From Centrapalus pauciflorus (Eukaryota; Streptophyta; Magnoliopsida; Asterales; Asteraceae): 64,000 nt of DNA. Both the position numbers and the translations under genes were made by a program. The stretch spans positions 408,492-472,491 of the forward strand of contig JAANYP010001156.1 in the NCBI GenBank assembly GCA_020465985.1, written 5' to 3'. Below, piece after piece: positions 11,699 to 25,974 of the stretch (its first letter is position 1; every line of letters begins with the position of its first letter). Under the pieces are notes generated by a model. It saw only the letters and a program-made list of their open reading frames with translations, did not search any database and was not told the origin of the DNA.

Positions 11699-12561
11699 AA
11701 TTTCAGCTCTCTTGATGAATCTGCCAAAGAGAAGCTAAGACCATTCACGGCCCTAGCAGGCGATGAGAGCTACCAAAGCCGTGATCTTGAAAAGGTGCCT
11801 TAACCTCCCAACAGTCGATACCATTTCCATAAATTAAGTTTACAAATTTCAGGATTCAACAATCAACAAGTTTACGGGTATGTATCTACAGGCATCCCAG
11901 CAAGTGGCGAAACCCGATTATGATAAAAAGGTTCAGCCAGGAACTCTGATCCCCAAGCAACTCGGAAACATGTACACTGCATCTATATACGCCGCCTTTG
12001 CTTCCCTGATTCACAACAAGAGTAGCTCTCTGGTATGTGTACATTTCACTTGGTCAGTTTGTTCTTATTAAGCATTATCGTTAACATATTCAAATCCTGT
12101 TCCAATTTCAGGATGGAAACCGCGTAATGATGTTCTCATACGGGAGTGGATTATCCGCCACAATGTTTTCATTGCATCTTACCGAGGGCAAAGCACCTTT
12201 TAGTTTATCAAACATCGCAAAGGTCATGAATATTGAACATAAGTTGAAGACAAGGACAGAGGTATGCTATTAACAACCATCGATATGGATAAACGGTCAA
12301 ACAATTCATGTTGTGTGTGTGTGTGAGAGATTATCGCTGGCCCTAACTCCCTCTCTCACTCTCTATACATATCTGCAGTTTGCACCGGAAAAGTTTGTGG
12401 AACTAATGCACGTGATGGAGCACAGATATGGCGGCAAAGACTACGTGACAAGTAAGGACACCAGTCATCTAGCTCCGGGAACCTACTATCTCACCGAAGT
12501 CGACTCCAAGTACCGGAGATTTTACGCAAAGACCACGACTAAGCTCTCCAACGGTCATTGA
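8108..12561 (+). CDS. HMGS: 3-hydroxy-3-methylglutaryl-CoA synthase (12 exons, 458 aa)
   Basis: The enzyme condenses acetyl-CoA with acetoacetyl-CoA to HMG-CoA, the second step of the cytosolic mevalonate pathway to sterols and sesquiterpenes. Exons by GT-AG junctions: 8108-8173, 9150-9256, 10251-10383, 10610-10753, 10920-11078, 11178-11251, 11358-11433, 11524-11579, 11707-11794, 11892-12032, 12112-12261, 12379-12561. They sum to 1377 bp in one open frame, close to the ~460 residues usual in plants. The protein opens MAPQNVGILAMEIYFPPTC. Key residues seen are Glu80 (LEVGSE), the nucleophile Cys118 (STNACYGG), His189, His248 (FHSPYNK) and Ser360 (FSYGSG), each one position after those reported for Brassica HMGS. 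It ends ...LSNGH. No transit peptide is evident. The start is chosen because exon 1 matches the conserved N terminus. Introns 1 and 2 are each nearly 1 kb; intron 8 has a poly-T run before its acceptor. It appears intact and functional. Confidence 0.97.
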
Positions 12562-12713
12562 AGATTGAATACGGGTGAGTGGCTAGCTAGCTTTACGAGT
12601 ATGGGTTTGGTTAGGAGGGGTGATGTTGTAAGAGCACATAATAATTTGCATTCGTGTTTGTTATCTTGATATTTGTCGATTCTCAAGAATTGTAATTTTT
12701 AATCTATTTAATC

Positions 12714-12719
12714 AATAAA
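12714..12719 (+). terminator. polyadenylation signal of the HMG-CoA synthase gene
   Basis: AATAAA about 150 bp after the stop codon, preceded by T-rich sequence. It is a plausible near-upstream element for 3' end formation; plant signals are loose, so the exact cleavage site is not defined. Confidence 0.5.
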
Positions 12720-13283
12720 ATATTATGATCATTTAAACGTTTTAATTAATATTGTTTTCTTATAATCTTAAATGAGTTTTTAATATCTTTAAAATGAGTG
12801 TTTAATATCTTTGATGAAATTGGAATTAACTTGCAAGTTAATCTGCTGACATGAACTCTTTTACTTCCGGCCTCTTTTGTCTTCTCCGTCCAAACTCCGG
12901 CCACCTTCTTTTGTCTTTTCCTTCAAAACTCCTGCCACCTTTATACTTACCGTTCAATTTCTAAATGACGAAGCTTCAAATATCAATTTCTTATTGACTT
13001 CCAAATGAATCAATGGACACATACACTTGATGGACAAACAAGCCAATAAATCTTTTGATATGGAGGCTCAATGGAAGCCAGATTGATAAACACGGACCTT
13101 GAAGATCTTGAATGCGATGGCCAGATCGATGAACACAACGGAAAAATCCTAATCGCCAATCGAACACGTACAGACACACATCGAACTTGTATCACACACG
13201 TTTCAGGCAACATCAAACGTTAAATACGTTCAGAATTGGAAAAGGACATACTAAACCTTAATGTAGTTGCAAATGAGACGACA
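12720..13283. other. 3' intergenic region, no gene
   Basis: It contains a short near-duplicate ('gagtttttaatatctttaaaatgagtgtttaatatcttt', 12774-12812) and an imperfect repeat of 'ctccggcc..cttttgtcttttcc' (12865-12935). The two overlapping - strand frames at 12991-13216 have no recognisable features. Confidence 0.5.
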
Positions 13284-13325
13284 CGTGGCTTTAAACATTT
13301 CTTTTATTAATATATATATATATAT
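13284..13325 (-). mobile_element. isolated Helitron 5' end (remnant)
   Basis: On the - strand this reads as the 5' terminal block shared by the short Helitrons in this window: TATATTAATAAAAG, then the CCACGTGTCG box. No matching hairpin plus CTAGT end was found to its left, so the element looks truncated or rearranged. Confidence 0.4.
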
Positions 13326-13595
13326 TGGTGAAATTTATCGTCTATTAAAATATTTTAAGGAAAAAAAAACATATAAATACACTTTGTAGAATAATTTCAA
13401 AAAACTTTATTGTTGCATTGCCGTTCTTGAATCTCTCGTCTGTCACTACTGTCCACATCCCTTGCTTTGTCCAAATTTATGGACGGACAATTTAATATTA
13501 TAAAATTATTTAAAAAATTGTCAAAAAGTTATGGTAATTACTCCACTGGTTAGTCGAGATTCTCCATCTCCCACTCTATTTTCTTTAATTTAATC

Positions 13596-14097
13596 ACTAG
13601 TTTATTACCCACGTGGATATTTTTAATTAAATTTATTTATATAAAATGTATATAAGTAAAAATACAAAAATAATAATTGTATTTATCTTTTATTATATAT
13701 GTATAGATTAAAAAATAGATTGTATTTATCTTTATTTTTTTATAATAATAAGTTGTAATTATCTTTTTGGGTGAAACGTAGAGGTGATACATTACATTTG
13801 ATGTTTTTATTTATTATATATAGATAATAATAATATCCACAACTAATTCAAATTTCTACATTTGGATCTAAATGATTATTATGGATAATAACGATAGATT
13901 TTTATTTTAGGTAAACATTAATTTAATATGTTACAAAATCTAAATTATTACTAAATAATTAATGCAAAAAATAAAATCAAAATTTAATGCAATTAAGTTA
14001 AGGTGTTAAATTTAGAAAAAGATGTGGGAAAATGAAATGTTCTTGCATTATAGAAGTGACATATGACATTAATTGTTTTGCTTTATTATAATATATA
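13596..14097 (-). mobile_element. short non-autonomous Helitron
   Basis: The 3' end (on -) is CTAGT at 13596, followed inwards by the hairpin-like CCCACGTGG. The 5' block at 14060-14097 has the same 'gacatatgacatt...ttttgctttattataatatata' layout as the neighbouring element, although its terminal TC is mutated. The last ~120 bp are clearly homologous to the last ~120 bp of the next element, so the two are tandem copies of one family. Confidence 0.5.
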
Positions 14098-14102
14098 GGT
14101 TT

Positions 14103-14827
14103 GAGACACATGTATTACATGGGTTGATTTAGAAAATACATAAACTTTTATATATTAATAAATCATTATAAAATTTATATATAATTAAAATAAAAAAATT
14201 GAAAGCTTAGTTAAATTAAAGGAAAAAATACTTAGTTGCTTGATATTATAAAAAATATTATTATATTATATCATTAAAAACAAATAATATGTTTTTGGAA
14301 AATAGTGTTTGTTTTAATTTTTATTAACTTCAATTATGAAATATCAATGTAAGGAATAAAAAGCTTCCATTATGTGAATGCGTATATAAATATTTTGAAA
14401 ATGATAAAATATAAAAATGGAATCTCAAAAAATCAATAATCAAATTTGTCATATTCACAACTGAAGTTTTATTATCTAATTCTTAACTTTTGTTATCTAA
14501 GTAAAATTTTAAATTTTGTTAGCAAAATAATTAACACAAAATTTTACTTTAATTTACTACACTTCTAAATTTAAATCCAAATTTTTACATTTGAATTTAA
14601 ATATGATCATTAAGGATAATAATGATACATGTTTATTTTAGGTATGCATTAATTTAATATCTTGCAATATATAATTTAGTATTAATTCATTAATGAGAAA
14701 AAATTCAAATTTTAATTTAATTAAGTTAATGTGATAAATTAGGAAAAAGAAACGGGAAAATGAATGTTTCAGCCATCGTGAAAGCGACACGTGGCAAAAA
14801 TTGTTTTGTTTTATTATAATATATAGA
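14103..14827 (-). mobile_element. short non-autonomous Helitron, tandem to the previous one
   Basis: On the - strand it starts TCTATATATTATAATAAAAC at 14827, preceded by A, and carries the CCACGTGTCGC box. Near 14107 is the hairpin-like ACATGTATTACATGGGT expected just inside a 3' end, although CTAGT itself is not preserved. No Rep/helicase gene. The left boundary is approximate. Confidence 0.5.
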
Positions 14828-15560
14828 TATAGATATATAGATATAGACGTAGATACATACCTTTTGGATCCATGCATAGTCACAATACCAACAAACATAC
14901 TCCACGTGCTACATGTGCAATTACTTTTATTTTTTCCTTTTCACTTTTTAATAATTTAATTAAAGCTAATTTTAATACTGAGAATTACAAATATGTGATG
15001 ATTTACCGCTTTATTTTATTGTACATTTTCATTCATAAATACTGAAATTATAGCATGAAAATATTTTATAATTTGGTCTCAATTTTTATTGGTTGTGCAG
15101 AATTAGAAAATGTGCTTTTGTTGCTTGAGTTACAAATCGTCACTTTGATATGTAGTTTAAAAAATAAAATTCGACAATCAGTTCTGATTTTTAAATACTG
15201 AGAATTACAAATATGCAATGGTTTATAGCTTTAGTAGTTTAAATAATAATTTGTATTATAATTAATAAGTTATTAGAGTATTATATTTTTTTTTGTAATT
15301 GATTTTATTTGAATTTAAAAATAGATTATATTTAGATTTTGATAGATTTAGTTAAAAAATTATTTGTTAAACTATAAATGTCATTGGTCAGTTCATTGTT
15401 ATGCACTTATGCCATGTGGATTCACGAGAACTAATTACATTTAGTCTTTTAATAATATTTATAGATTAGATATAGATTTTATCATACATTTTCATTCAAT
15501 AAATATTTAATGGTCAATTCTAACTATAAAGGGAGTTGATCAGATCTTCTCTGGTTTAAT
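14828..15560. other. AT-rich intergenic DNA, no gene
   Basis: A GATATA repeat (14822-14850) then AT-rich sequence. The phrase 'aatactgagaattacaaatatg' occurs twice (14974 and 15196), suggesting a small old duplication. No gene seen. Confidence 0.5.
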
Positions 15561-16102
15561 CAGGGGTGTTCAAAAATATCCGAATCCGATGATCCGAAAA
15601 TCCGAAAACTCGAATTGAAATTATCCGAAATTTTGGATTATCCGAATTTCGGATATCCGAAAACCGGATAATCCAAAATTTGGGATTCGGATTCAGATTT
15701 CCATAATTTCGGATTATCTAAAATCCATTTTTAGAATTTTTTTTATTTTTTATTTGACTAAAAATAATTATATTCGTTAATTTTATATGTATAATGTAGC
15801 TATAACATAATTAAAACTCATTTAAATGTATTTTACCATCTTTTGACATGTTTTTTTAATATTGTTTTAAGTTTAAAAAGTATCATATAATTTCGTTTAC
15901 GACAAATTTAGTTTTATATATATTAAAAGGTATATAGATTTGTATTTTTTATATTTAAATTCATTTTTAAAATTTTAAGTTTCATTAAGAATTTATAAGT
16001 TTTGGATAATCCGAAATTTCGGATATCCGAAAATCGGATACGGATTCGGATAGCAAAATTCATGTATCCGATTTTCGGATTATCCGAAAATGAACACCCC
16101 TA
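15561..16102. mobile_element. hAT-like MITE with subterminal TCCGAAA repeats
   Basis: The ends are CAGGGGTGTTCA (15561) and TGAACACCCCTA (to 16102), an inverted repeat typical of hAT-derived elements. The flanks GGTTTAAT and GTTTTACC could be a decayed 8-bp duplication. Both subterminal regions are packed with ATCCGAAA / TTTCGGAT palindromic motifs (15576-15720 and 16005-16090), the arrangement expected of transposase-binding repeats. The centre is AT-rich and non-coding. Confidence 0.75.
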
Positions 16103-18157
<2,055 letters not shown>

Positions 18158-18245
18158 ATATATATATATATAGATTTGGGTTCAAATGAGTACCATTAGT
18201 TTTGCGGTGTACCGGAGGTATTTCATTTTTTTTTAAATTTTTTTT

Positions 18246-19054
18246 TCTATATCTATTAATAAAGCAAAATGATTTTGCCACATGTCGCTTCCACATTTCT
18301 CCAAAATTTCATTTTCCCGCCCATTTTTCCTTATATAACTCTTTCAATTAACTCATCTAATTTATTTTAGAAATTTAAAAATATTAATGGAAACTTATAC
18401 AATCAAATAAGTTTAAATGCTTCCTAATTTAACATCTAATTTTCCTAAAATGTTTTATCTAAAATGATCTATTTGATTTGTAATTTAGTTTTTTAAAAAA
18501 TTTAAAGAAAATGTTAAATGTTTAATCGTATATTAAATGTATCAATTTAAAATTCGTTCTCATTCTTAAATTTTGGAAATTACTATTTATTTTAAAATTA
18601 TGTTAACAATCGTAATCGATTTAAATTTTTTTTTCATAATCAATTGAATCAAAAAAAAAATTATATAAAGCATGATTTTAAGTTTTTTATCATTAAAAAA
18701 CAAATCTAAATATGAAAAGAGCAACACTTATAATAATTTTCATAAAAGTAATACTTTCCAATAATATTGTAAATATTGTTTTCAAATTTAAAAGCAAAAG
18801 CATTACAAAATTTATTTAGTTTTTATTGTAATATAATCAGTATTTTAAATATATATTTTCATATCTTCGATATATATTTATTATAATAAGAATAACAAAT
18901 TTATATTTAATATAATTTTAATTATTTATCTATTCCGTTAATATCAAAATATTATTACCTTATTATATCATATAATAATATTTTAAGTTATCATATTTAG
19001 AAATATATATATTTCTTACGTATGCCTCATGTGTTACATGGGCCAATAATCTAG
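18246..19054 (+). mobile_element. short non-autonomous Helitron
   Basis: It starts TCTATATCTATTAATAAAGC and has the CCACATGTCGC box, then AT-rich filler. It ends with the hairpin-like CATGTGTTACATGGG followed 10 bases later by CTAG. This is the same family as the elements at 1317 and 52042, in the opposite orientation. No coding capacity. Confidence 0.6.
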
Positions 19055-19189
19055 AACTATGTGAAACGTGTGTGTTTACATGAAATGCACAGTTGTGAAC
19101 GTATGTTCACACTAAACATGTTCACATGAATTTTTTCACGTTCACATGAGTTTTAAGATGCTAGAAAGTGTGAATGTATGTAATTTTTT

Positions 19190-19723
19190 TGTTAGTATAT
19201 TGTGTGTAAAGATGACATTACTACTGCATCATGGCTGATTTCATAAAACACTTGAGGGTCACACCGATGAGCACAACTGAGCAGATGCAATTAAACTATT
19301 GAATAAATGATATTTGATATTGTTTATGACACGAAATGATCATTGAGATTAAATTAATGTGTGATTAATTATATCTCAAAGTACGGGGACTAAAAGTGCA
19401 ATATTAGATATCGTAGTAATTTAATTGTCATTGGATGATAATTAAATAATTATCTAGTCTTTTATTTATTATTGGATATTAAATAAAAGATGCATTTATT
19501 TGAATTAATATTATCATCAATTATTAGATAATTGGATGGATAATTATAAACAAATAAATAAGAGATAATTATAAATAATTATCTGGTCATTTATATATTA
19601 TTGGATAATGTATAAAAGATAAATATTATTTAATAGATATATAATTATAGAGATAATTATATAAGGTTTAAATAATAAAGATAATTATTAAGATATATAT
19701 TATAATAATATATTAAAGTTTTA

Positions 19724-19802
<79 letters not shown>

Positions 19803-20208
19803 GTATGCGGCCATGTTTATATATATAAGCGTGTATATATATAAACAACCCCAACGTTTTGGTGGAGGGTTTTCACAAAAGAAAACAACACACAAGTGTG
19901 TGTTTGTGTGTGTACGGCCGCAGGAAACAAAAAAACAACCAAATGTGTTTGGTTTTCCCGTTCTTCGTGTGTTTGATTGCATACTTGGCGCCGCTCGATC
20001 GTGTCATCACCGGTGGATACCGAGAGCATCTCCTTCGTGTATTCTTGTCATAGAATACAAAGGTACGGATTTTTATTGCGTTCTTGTTTACTTATCTTAT
20101 GTATACTTGATGATCCATGTACGGAATTCGTGATTTTTAAAAGATTCCGCTGTGCGTTAATAAGATTAATGTTTATGTTTTTATGAAAAACAATACGAAT
20201 TCCCAACA
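19190..20208 (+). repeat. 5' LTR of the Copia-type element
   Basis: 1019 bp from TGTTAGTATATTG to TTCCCAACA. It contains a 70-bp (TA)n tract (19728-19798) that is much shorter in the 3' LTR, which explains most of the length difference. A GC-richer block (19853-20055) precedes the R/U5-like end. Confidence 0.9.
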
Positions 20209-20209
20209 G

Positions 20210-20222
20210 TGGTATCAGAGCC
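20210..20222 (+). other. primer-binding site (initiator tRNA-Met)
   Basis: TGGTATCAGAGCC, the standard plant Copia/Gypsy primer-binding sequence complementary to the 3' end of initiator methionine tRNA, one base after the LTR. It fixes the + strand as the sense strand of the element. Confidence 0.92.
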
Positions 20223-22980
20223 ATCTCAAGTAACATAATGATAGTATTATTCGAGTATTTATGTCCAACGATCTTAAAATTTCGATTTTTAATAATTAAA
20301 ATTGTTTAAACGGTCGAAATCAATAATTAAAATGTTTAAGGTTTTGATTTGGCTTGGAGAAAATCGACCAAAGGTTTTGGAAACCTTATGGTGATTCTCG
20401 GCCAACCTTGGAGTTCCTCGGAACTCGGGATTTTGAAACCTTAGTTCGTTATATTTAGTTGATGTTTGATTGTTTAAAAGTGTTAATTGATTAGAAGTCG
20501 GAAAATTAAACGTTTCGGTTCGCGAAATCAAACCTAGAGATTTCGGTCATGGGTTGAGACCCATGACCTCTCGGTTGTGATGTGGTAACCGAGGTGATGG
20601 ATTATTTGTTCCGTCGTGTCGTTTAATTCACGGTTAAACTCGAACGATTAAATTAAATGCGTTAAAATCGAATTAATAAATCAAAAGTGTTTGGTTTTCA
20701 ATATTTAAACATTTGTGACAAAATATATGTAAATATGTTTTCGATTTTATAAAATTAAAGTGGAGACTTTATCAGTTTTTTTATAAAATTCGCAAATCGG
20801 TTTAAATATTATTCGATTCGATAATTAAACGATTAATTGGAATATGGAAATCGAAGTAATCAAAGTGAGTTGATTAATGGCTTCGATTAATTTCAGCCGT
20901 CAAAGGGTTTAATACCCTACTTGTTTTTCGGTTCATATGGGTTATTGAACCCGAGTATGAGTCGGTTAACTAAGTTGGTTCGTTTTCGTTTTCCGGTAAT
21001 TCGTCGTTTAATATAGATCGGTTTTAATTAAAAATTAAGTTTTAATGTTGAAATTAAAATTAATGGTAATTTTAATTTATAAACTAGATTTAATTTATGC
21101 ATTTAATATTTAGTTCCATAAAATGCATTATTAAATTAAAGAGAGTTTAATTTAAGGATTCTATTTTCAAATTGATGAAATCGTGACTTTGAGTTTTATG
21201 CTCGGTCATGGTTTAATGTTTTGAGATTTGATCTCGACATTACCGTTTTTGGTAGAAATCGTTTAAAACCATAAAGAAAAGTTTTTGGTATTATTTAAAA
21301 ATGGTCAATTTTCTTTAAATATTTTAAAAGAAATATTTTTATTGGTAAAAATTGTTTATCTAGAAAATTGACGTTTTAAATAAAGTTTAGTTATTTATTT
21401 TGAAAAGTGTTTCAATTAAATAATAGTTAATTGATAATTATTTAAAGGAAGTTTAAATTATTTATCAATATTATTTGAAAATAAAACTATATTTATTAAA
21501 GGTTGTTTAATAAAAAATTTCTTAAAATAGTAAGTTTAAGTTTCAAAGGTGTTTGAATTGTTAATTGAATATTTTAAGAAAAGTATAGTTATGAATCCAA
21601 AGATAATGCAAAGATGGAATTAAATTTGAAATTTTTCGGGAAAAAGTTTCGAAGTATGGAAAGTGTTCCTAATTTCGAGTTTACGAACCGTGTTTAATTT
21701 AAGAACGGTATTGGACATATTTACTTCAATTAATGGTGGATTAATTGGTTTTGAAATTATTTTCATGTCAAGATGAAAATGAATTCTGGATTATTTACAA
21801 GCTTTTTTGCTTTATTTATGTTTGTGACATAGCCGAGCCTTGAGACCCATTGTTTGTGATGGTTGTTTGTTTAATCTCAATATTTGCTACTTTATTATTG
21901 GTTATATTTTTGGGAAGGCCTGCGTGCCATTGGAATCCCGGGTTTTATGATGTAATCTGTAATAGGTTAGAAAATAGGCAAATGTATTTAGATTAAAATT
22001 ATGTAAAATAAATCTTGGCGAAGATGTCCATCAAGAAGGAGGTCATCCATCAAGGACGCTCGGAGACATCATCGAATGCTGAGGCTAGTGGGAGCTGAAA
22101 GAGATCATCCTTCTTGCCTTGTGTGTTGATTTTGTCCCTTAGGTTTTGACCTAATTGGTTTGTCCGTGTGGCTCTCGGAAACCAATTTAGTTTCGGCAAG
22201 GCTATGTCACCGTGTGGTTGTTTGTTTTATTTCTTGATGTTTTATTTATATCTGCGTGGTTGTGGTGACAAAGTAGATAAATAAAAGAAATCACAACTAC
22301 AATCATTTCTGATGAAAAATTAAAGTATTTAAAAGGAAGTTTAAATTGGAAATTTTAATTATTTTGTCAGGTGTTAGATATGACATTTTTATGAAATTAG
22401 TTTTTCAAATAAAAGGAGATTTATTTTTAAAATGTCATATGATCAAAGAGTTGAAATTCTTAAAACTGGTACATTAACTGGATTGTTTACCAGAATAGGT
22501 GATGTCTAGGACAGTCTTGCTCGGGCTGTGGAATTTCCAAAAGGTTTAGAACCGAAAGGATCCTGCCCGCTGACTAACCTGACTGGCCACTAGTTCTTGG
22601 TAAGAGACTGGTTATAAACCCAAATTCAAATTCTGACACAACACACCGTCCATATTGTGGCACTCACGGTGACCGGTCGTCGTAAGTAGGTTCAGCCTTC
22701 GTTGGGTGCTTACGCCGCAAACTCGGAGAGCTGTGAGGTAAGCACTGCGAATCCTAAGTGAGACTTGGGCCAGTGACTTGCAGGTGTTATAAGGTGTGTG
22801 TCAGTGGTGGTTCCTCAGTAAGACTGTTGCCCAAGGTGTGGATGAGATTAAACATGATCAATTTGAGAAATTGAAAATCTCATAAGATCTAAGAGTTGCA
22901 AAGGGGTTGTAATTGGTAATAAGTTGCCTGCTTGAGTAGCTTATTCATGTAGGTTCAGCCTCCGTTGGGTGCATGAATAA
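20223..22980 (+). other. long non-coding leader of the Copia-type element
   Basis: About 2.8 kb between primer-binding site and gag without a supportable open frame. The last 500 bp are GC-richer and contain the two hairpins annotated separately. Such a long leader before gag is unusual for Copia-type elements. Confidence 0.6.
22681..22714 (+). ncRNA. leader hairpin 1 (shared-loop RNA element)
   Basis: The stem CGTAAG (22681-22686) pairs perfectly with CTTACG (22709-22714) around a 22-nt loop beginning TAGGTTCAGCCTT and ending CGTTGGGTG. The loop recurs almost unchanged in hairpin 2, whereas the stem sequence is different. Function unknown; packaging, dimerisation or translational control are possible. 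Treated as a candidate structured RNA. Confidence 0.5.
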
Positions 22981-22981
22981 G
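22940..22981 (+). ncRNA. leader hairpin 2 (shared-loop RNA element)
   Basis: The 10-bp perfect stem CTTATTCATG (22940-22949) / CATGAATAAG (22972-22981) encloses a 22-nt loop (22950-22971) identical to that of hairpin 1 except for one T-to-C change. It lies immediately before the gag remnant (an ATG follows at 22986). Confidence 0.55.
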
Positions 22982-22985
22982 TAAA

Positions 22986-23990
22986 ATGGTTCTTAGGATT
23001 AATAAATCATTTTCTAAATTTTGGGTTATTGATTTATTAATGGTTAATCAAATACTAATTTTTGAAAAATTGTTTAAGATGGTTGAAAAAGACAGAGGTA
23101 GAAGCGGTTTAATAATAACAATGACAATAACAGTAACAACAACAATGATAACGTCAATATCCTTTCCCACTTGAAAATCCTCCCCAAAAGCACATATTGC
23201 TACTTTGAGGTCCATTCGGGATATGGAGAACTCAAAAGAGGCAACTTCCTGAACTGGGAGTAAAATCTGACAAATGTTCTGAGTACAGGGTGAAAGTCGT
23301 ATATTCTGGAAAGGGCACCAGAACCTGCTCCTGCAGAGACTGCTACAGTTGAGAAGAGAAATCTCCACAAGAAGCACTCTGAGGATTCGGTCAATGTGGC
23401 CTGTCTAATGCTAGCGACCATGACATCTGAGCTGCGGACTAGCCTTATGGACGTCTCAGCTTGACAGATGTATCGCCAGCTAAAGGATATGTTCCAGACC
23501 CAGGCTCGGACTGAGAAAGATATACGACAAGGGCTCTGAGCTCCTGCAGAATGGCAGAAGGAACAACTGTTAGATCCCATGCGCTGAAGATGAAAGGTTA
23601 TCTGGATCATCTTAGCGGACTTGGGTTACCCGTGACACAGGACATGACCACGAATCTAATTCTCAATTCCTTATTGAAGGAATTTTAGCAATTTGTAATT
23701 TGTTACAATATGTACGGAGAAGATGATCAGTGGGCTGCATCGGATGCTATAGACTGCTAAGGGAGTGATTGAGGAGAGAATATAGGGAAAGAGACAGAAA
23801 GGAAAGTAAGTTTCCAAGCCGGAAGTTAAAGCTAACAAGTAGCTAAAACCTAGAACCAGAGAAGTCAAATCCAAGGATAACAAATTCTTTGAGTGCTAGG
23901 AAACTGGGCACTGGGAAAGGAATTGTCCCAAGTACTTGGAAATGGTCAAGGTTGACTGCATTGAGACTTCTTGTATCTGAATCAGTCACT
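22986..23990 (+). pseudogene. degenerate gag of the Copia-type element
   Basis: Gag is the capsid/nucleocapsid polyprotein. An Asn-rich segment (23110-23165) is followed by recognisable Copia gag text: FLNWE, then a block reading KMKGYLDHLSGLGLPVTQD (23587-23644) and LILNSLLKEF. A decayed CCHC zinc knuckle follows (ECxETGHWERNC, x being a stop; 23893-23930). The first Cys of the knuckle is changed and at least six in-frame stops interrupt the frame (e.g. after FLNWE, after DVSA, after LLKEF). The stops are of TAG/TGA type and could come from C-to-T deamination in methylated DNA. Not functional. Confidence 0.8.
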
Positions 23991-25960
23991 TCTATTGTTC
24001 TTGGATATGTGATACCCAATTGAACAAAGTTTTATGCATAATGTCTGCAATGACTAAAATGAAGTGAAAAGAGATGACAAATTCAGTGGGAGCATGGAGA
24101 CATCTTAGAGAATACTCTGCTGAACACTATTTTTCATGTCATCAATAGTTTATCATGGTGTAGTTAAACAATTTTGTAGTTGAATTTCTTGCAAGTATTT
24201 TTGGGATAAAAAAAAGGAATTTTTGGAGTTAAAAATTTGTTGCTTGAAATTCCTATTGTTTAAGAATACTAAACCATGATTATAGACTATTGATTCAAGT
24301 GGAGCTTGAATAGTAACTTATCAATGGAGATTGGACAAGCTAATAGTCATATTCAGATAAAAAGGGTTACCATGTTGTTGTGTAAATTGTTCAAGTGTTC
24401 AAATCCAGTTTCATTGAACTTGTTAATTCTTGAAAGTTAGTTCAAGAGATTATATGAGTTGGATAGTCATCCGTGATTATATAGAAACTAATAAAATGCA
24501 GAATTAAATGTAAAGTAGTTACATGGAGGTTAATTCACTTCACTTGTCAAAAATAATTAGACTTGAGAAGTCAGAATTGTTTAGACAAGAAGTATTCGCA
24601 TTTTATAAAATTACATGTGAAATGTATACAACTTGTGTGATGGTTAGTCAAGTAATAGCCTTTGACTTGGTTAAACACTCGTCGGCAAACTTGACGGAAC
24701 ACTACAACAAAATGTTGTCGATAACCAGGTTCTGGTGGTTATGGATACATATCACAAATGCTGAACACAATGTTATTAAAAAGGATATCTTGTTAAGATA
24801 TAGATAAACCGCATACTGTCATATTCAAGACTAAACATCTAAACGTATCACTAGTAGCAATTAATTTGAATTGCTAGAGCTCCTAAATTTTAATCCTGGT
24901 GTCTTTATGAGTGATTTACCAGTTCCTCTAAAGATAATGAATATAAATTTGTATGGAGATTCAGATTGGATCTGAATAATATTACAAGAAGTTGTAATAA
25001 AGAACTAGTGTAATTTTTCAAAGATAAACGGTAATGAAAGTGTCAGTTAACTAGAGAACACTCCCACTAAGATCATGTCTGAAATTAATTTTTCGATAGA
25101 TCGTGTTACCGTTACATTTGATAAAAGAACAGTAGCATTAAATTGATGGAAGTCATGTTGTGTTTATTGAGATAAAGGAGATCAACATGATATCTTTAAT
25201 GTCGTTCTATTTTGCATGTTTTAGAAATCCAAGAATAAATTTGAAGTTATTCTAAAACTATTCCATAGCTGCTTGTTGTCGTGGGAACCACAACGAGAAT
25301 TAAAAGGCTACTGTGGTTTTTGGTTGATATTCATGGGTGATGAATATAGCAAAGGTTGGGCCAAATTCACAGGTATTTGTTGCGAACAAATATTGGATTG
25401 ACCCACCGATTGAGACCACTTTGTGGATCATAGTCATGAGTCGTCTCAAAAAGGTAATCCTTAGTACCTGAGATGTCTACGTACTTTAGTGCGGGTGCTG
25501 CTGTACATTTGGCCTAACCTAACGTCATCCGTAACTGGGTGATCATAACGGTTCGAGGCTGGTTGCAGTGGGAGTCGTGCTGGAGGCCTAGATAGTCAAT
25601 ATGGGATTTACACCTTCTTTTAACTAAGAAGAGATATTTCTGGGCCCCTCGGCGATCAATATTGACAGTAATGCATGGCCATGCTCGGACAGAACTGATG
25701 TGTTCTACTCTGTCTGTTACGGTTCAGTATGAGATCAGGGAGTCGAGAAACATAATCGTGTTTGCTACGGTTGATCTAATCCATGCCAAGCTTTCACATT
25801 GAAATATCGTGATGCATGGGATATAATCTAAGTTTCTTTTTGGAAGGCTGTTTCAACAAGAATGCCCGAATGGGAGTCAGAGTTTTTATGACCTTGGTTG
25901 CCTAAAGTGTCTAGCCATGACCTCCTTTAGGCGCATGCTGCAGGACAGTATGTCGTCGTA
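23991..25960 (+). other. 3' internal region of the Copia-type element, non-coding
   Basis: No reverse transcriptase, integrase or RNase H motif could be read in any + frame. Bases 25380-25960 are GC-richer. Purine tracts resembling the polypurine tract recur (GCAGTGGGAGTCG near 25565, AATGGGAGTCAGAG near 25868). Confidence 0.5.
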
Positions 25961-25962
25961 CA

Positions 25963-25974
25963 CAAGTGGGAGTA
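25963..25974 (+). other. polypurine tract
   Basis: CAAGTGGGAGTA directly before the 3' LTR, the form usually seen as plus-strand primer in plant Copia elements. Confidence 0.8.

Noticed and set aside
12313..12561. 82-residue frame as a separate small gene
   Set aside because: It is the last exon of HMG-CoA synthase read with intron sequence in front.
19657..20236. Cluster of short frames on both strands, repeated at 26510-26922
   Set aside because: They lie in the two LTRs of the Copia-type element and include the (TA)n tract; no domain is recognisable.
23048..23610. - strand frames of 109 and 136 residues
   Set aside because: Antisense shadows of the gag remnant, whose sense frame matches Copia gag motifs.
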